DNA from: an uncultured Bacteroidota bacterium
GTDB lineage: Bacteria > Bacteroidota > Bacteroidia > NS11-12g > UBA955
Direction of reading: 5' to 3'
Length of the DNA: 6,538 nt
Assembly: GCA_903959115.1 (NCBI GenBank)
Contig: CAJBVU010000244.1
Span: 1 to 6,538 of the forward strand
The notes under the pieces are model-generated. The model was not told the DNA's origin and searched no databases. It saw nothing but the letters and a program-made list of their open reading frames with translations. Positions 5,792-6,538 of this stretch are shown here, in pieces (positions within the stretch are counted from its first letter, which is position 1; each line of letters opens with the position of its first letter). The position numbers and the translations under genes are program-made.

Positions 5792-6538
5792 TTACCCTTG
5801 AACCCAATTCCCCTTGTCCATTTGATTGAACTGCCAAGGAGCACCATTGTTTTCCAAATTGGTAAACATGTTATTTAATTCGCTCGGAGCGGCACTCTTT
5901 TCCATCACTTGATACTGACGCATTTGAACGATGATGTCAACCGGGTTGATGTTCACAGGACAAGCTTCAGCACATGCGTTACACGTTGTACAAGCCCACA
6001 ATTCCTCCGTACTGATATAGCTATGCAAGTCCTTACCGTCTTCAAATCGCACTACCTCAGCAGCATTGCTATCCGCCGCATTCGTTACTGCCTCTGTATT
6101 CTGTTGGGCCAACTTCTTCGCCGCGTCAATGCCTCTTCCCACTTCCTCCAAACGATCTCTTGTGTCCATCATCACTTTTCTTGGTGATAACAATTTCCCT
6201 GTTTGATTGGCCGGACAAACACTACTACACCTTCCACATTCGGTACAAGTGTATGCGTCCATCAAGTTTTTCCATGTCAAATCTTGTACATCTTTGGCAC
6301 CAAAGCCTGCTGGCGGTTCATACCCGTCCGGCGGCTGCGCCGCCGGGTCCATCATCAATTTTACCTCCGTGGTTACATAACCCAAATTCTCAAATTCACC
6401 CTTCGGCTTCAATGGCGTATAATACACATTCGGAAAACTCATGATGATATGCCAATGCTTGCTATATGGCACATAATTCAAAAACACTACGATGCCCACA
6501 AAATGGAACCACCAACACAATCGCTCAATCATATGAAC
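5792..6538 (-). CDS. Membrane-anchored (Fe-S)-binding protein, HdrC/GlpC-like, C-terminal part (5' end outside window)
   Basis: The frame is open to the right edge. The ATG at 6532 is preceded by in-frame sense codons and falls next to a transmembrane helix, so the real start is beyond the window. Numbering from that Met, residues about 5-23 form the last membrane helix (WWFHFVGIVVFLNYVPYS), followed by KHWHIIMSFPN, a junction typical of this family. Two four-cysteine motifs follow, CTECGRCSSVCP (Cys96, 99, 102, 106) and CTTCNACAEACP (Cys171, 174, 177, 181), each expected to hold a 4Fe-4S cluster on the cytoplasmic side. The tail, with NNGAPWQFNQMDKGNW, is like that of Bacteroidota members that pair with a CCG-domain subunit. 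The role is probably electron transfer between a membrane heme or quinone site and a soluble partner; the exact reaction is unknown. The C-terminal subunit gene usually expected next is missing here. The stretch between clusters is long and rich in Ala and Asn. Confidence 0.9.
   Translation of the reverse strand, partial: VHMIERLCWWFHFVGIVVFLNYVPYSKHWHIIMSFPNVYYTPLKPKGEFENLGYVTTEVKLMMDPAAQPPDGYEPPAGFGAKDVQDLTWKNLMDAYTCTECGRCSSVCPANQTGKLLSPRKVMMDTRDRLEEVGRGIDAAKKLAQQNTEAVTNAADSNAAEVVRFEDGKDLHSYISTEELWACTTCNACAEACPVNINPVDIIVQMRQYQVMEKSAAPSELNNMFTNLENNGAPWQFNQMDKGNWVQG
6328..6346. repeat. Perfect 8-bp GC inverted repeat with 3-base loop inside the Fe-S gene
   Basis: CCGGCGGC (6328-6335) and GCCGCCGG (6339-6346) are exact reverse complements separated by TGC. 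All sixteen arm bases are G or C, in a window that is otherwise moderately AT-rich. It encodes part of the Pro/Ala-rich linker (DPAAQPPDG) between the membrane helix and the first cluster motif. There is no T-run on either side, so it does not look like a terminator. The inverted repeat is certain; any function is not. Confidence 0.7.

Noticed and set aside
5663..6444. Plus-strand open frames 5663-5878, 5909-6187 and 6160-6444
   Set aside because: They are antisense to the Fe-S gene or run across the tatA upstream gap. Their translations show no family features and look like shadows.
6530..6532. ATG at 6532 as the true start of the Fe-S protein
   Set aside because: The frame continues to the window edge, and the family has a larger N-terminal membrane domain; this Met sits at the edge of its last helix.

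Overview
The window looks like a chromosomal segment of a Bacteroidota bacterium, most likely of the Flavobacteriia or a relative. The reasons are a DUF5916 outer-membrane protein of the Bacteroidota type, a GatA and a TatA with Bacteroidota-like N-termini, a membrane (Fe-S)-binding protein of the kind common in that phylum, weak Shine-Dalgarno signals, and a possible TAnnTTTG promoter element. This is judged from recognised families only; no search was run. No tRNA, rRNA, CRISPR array, transposase or phage gene was seen.

Layout: positions 1-381 (+) hold the C-terminal part of an AIM24/TIGR00266-family protein cut by the left edge. It converges, across a 21-base gap, on a minus-strand block that fills most of the window. 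In transcription order (right to left) this block is tatA (5670-5461), gatA (5458-4034, TTG start), a lytic-transglycosylase-like LysM protein (4037-2763) and a DUF5916 beta-barrel protein (2763-403). The junctions are a 2-base gap, a 4-base ATGA overlap and a 1-base TGATG overlap, so the four genes are probably one translationally coupled operon. Upstream of tatA, after 121 non-coding bases, is the C-terminal part of a membrane-anchored protein with two 4Fe-4S motifs (6538-5792), cut by the right edge.

The operon joins one housekeeping enzyme (GatA, for Gln-tRNA synthesis) to three cell-envelope proteins: a Tat translocase subunit, a periplasmic peptidoglycan-binding protein and an outer-membrane barrel. 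The most notable observation is in the transglycosylase-like protein. Its SLT fold is easy to recognise, but the catalytic glutamate is threonine and the key residues of the other three SLT motifs are also replaced, while the 424-codon frame is intact. It is probably a pseudoenzyme that kept peptidoglycan recognition (SLT scaffold plus LysM) and lost cleavage. Its overlap with the barrel gene suggests, as inference, that the two work together in the envelope.
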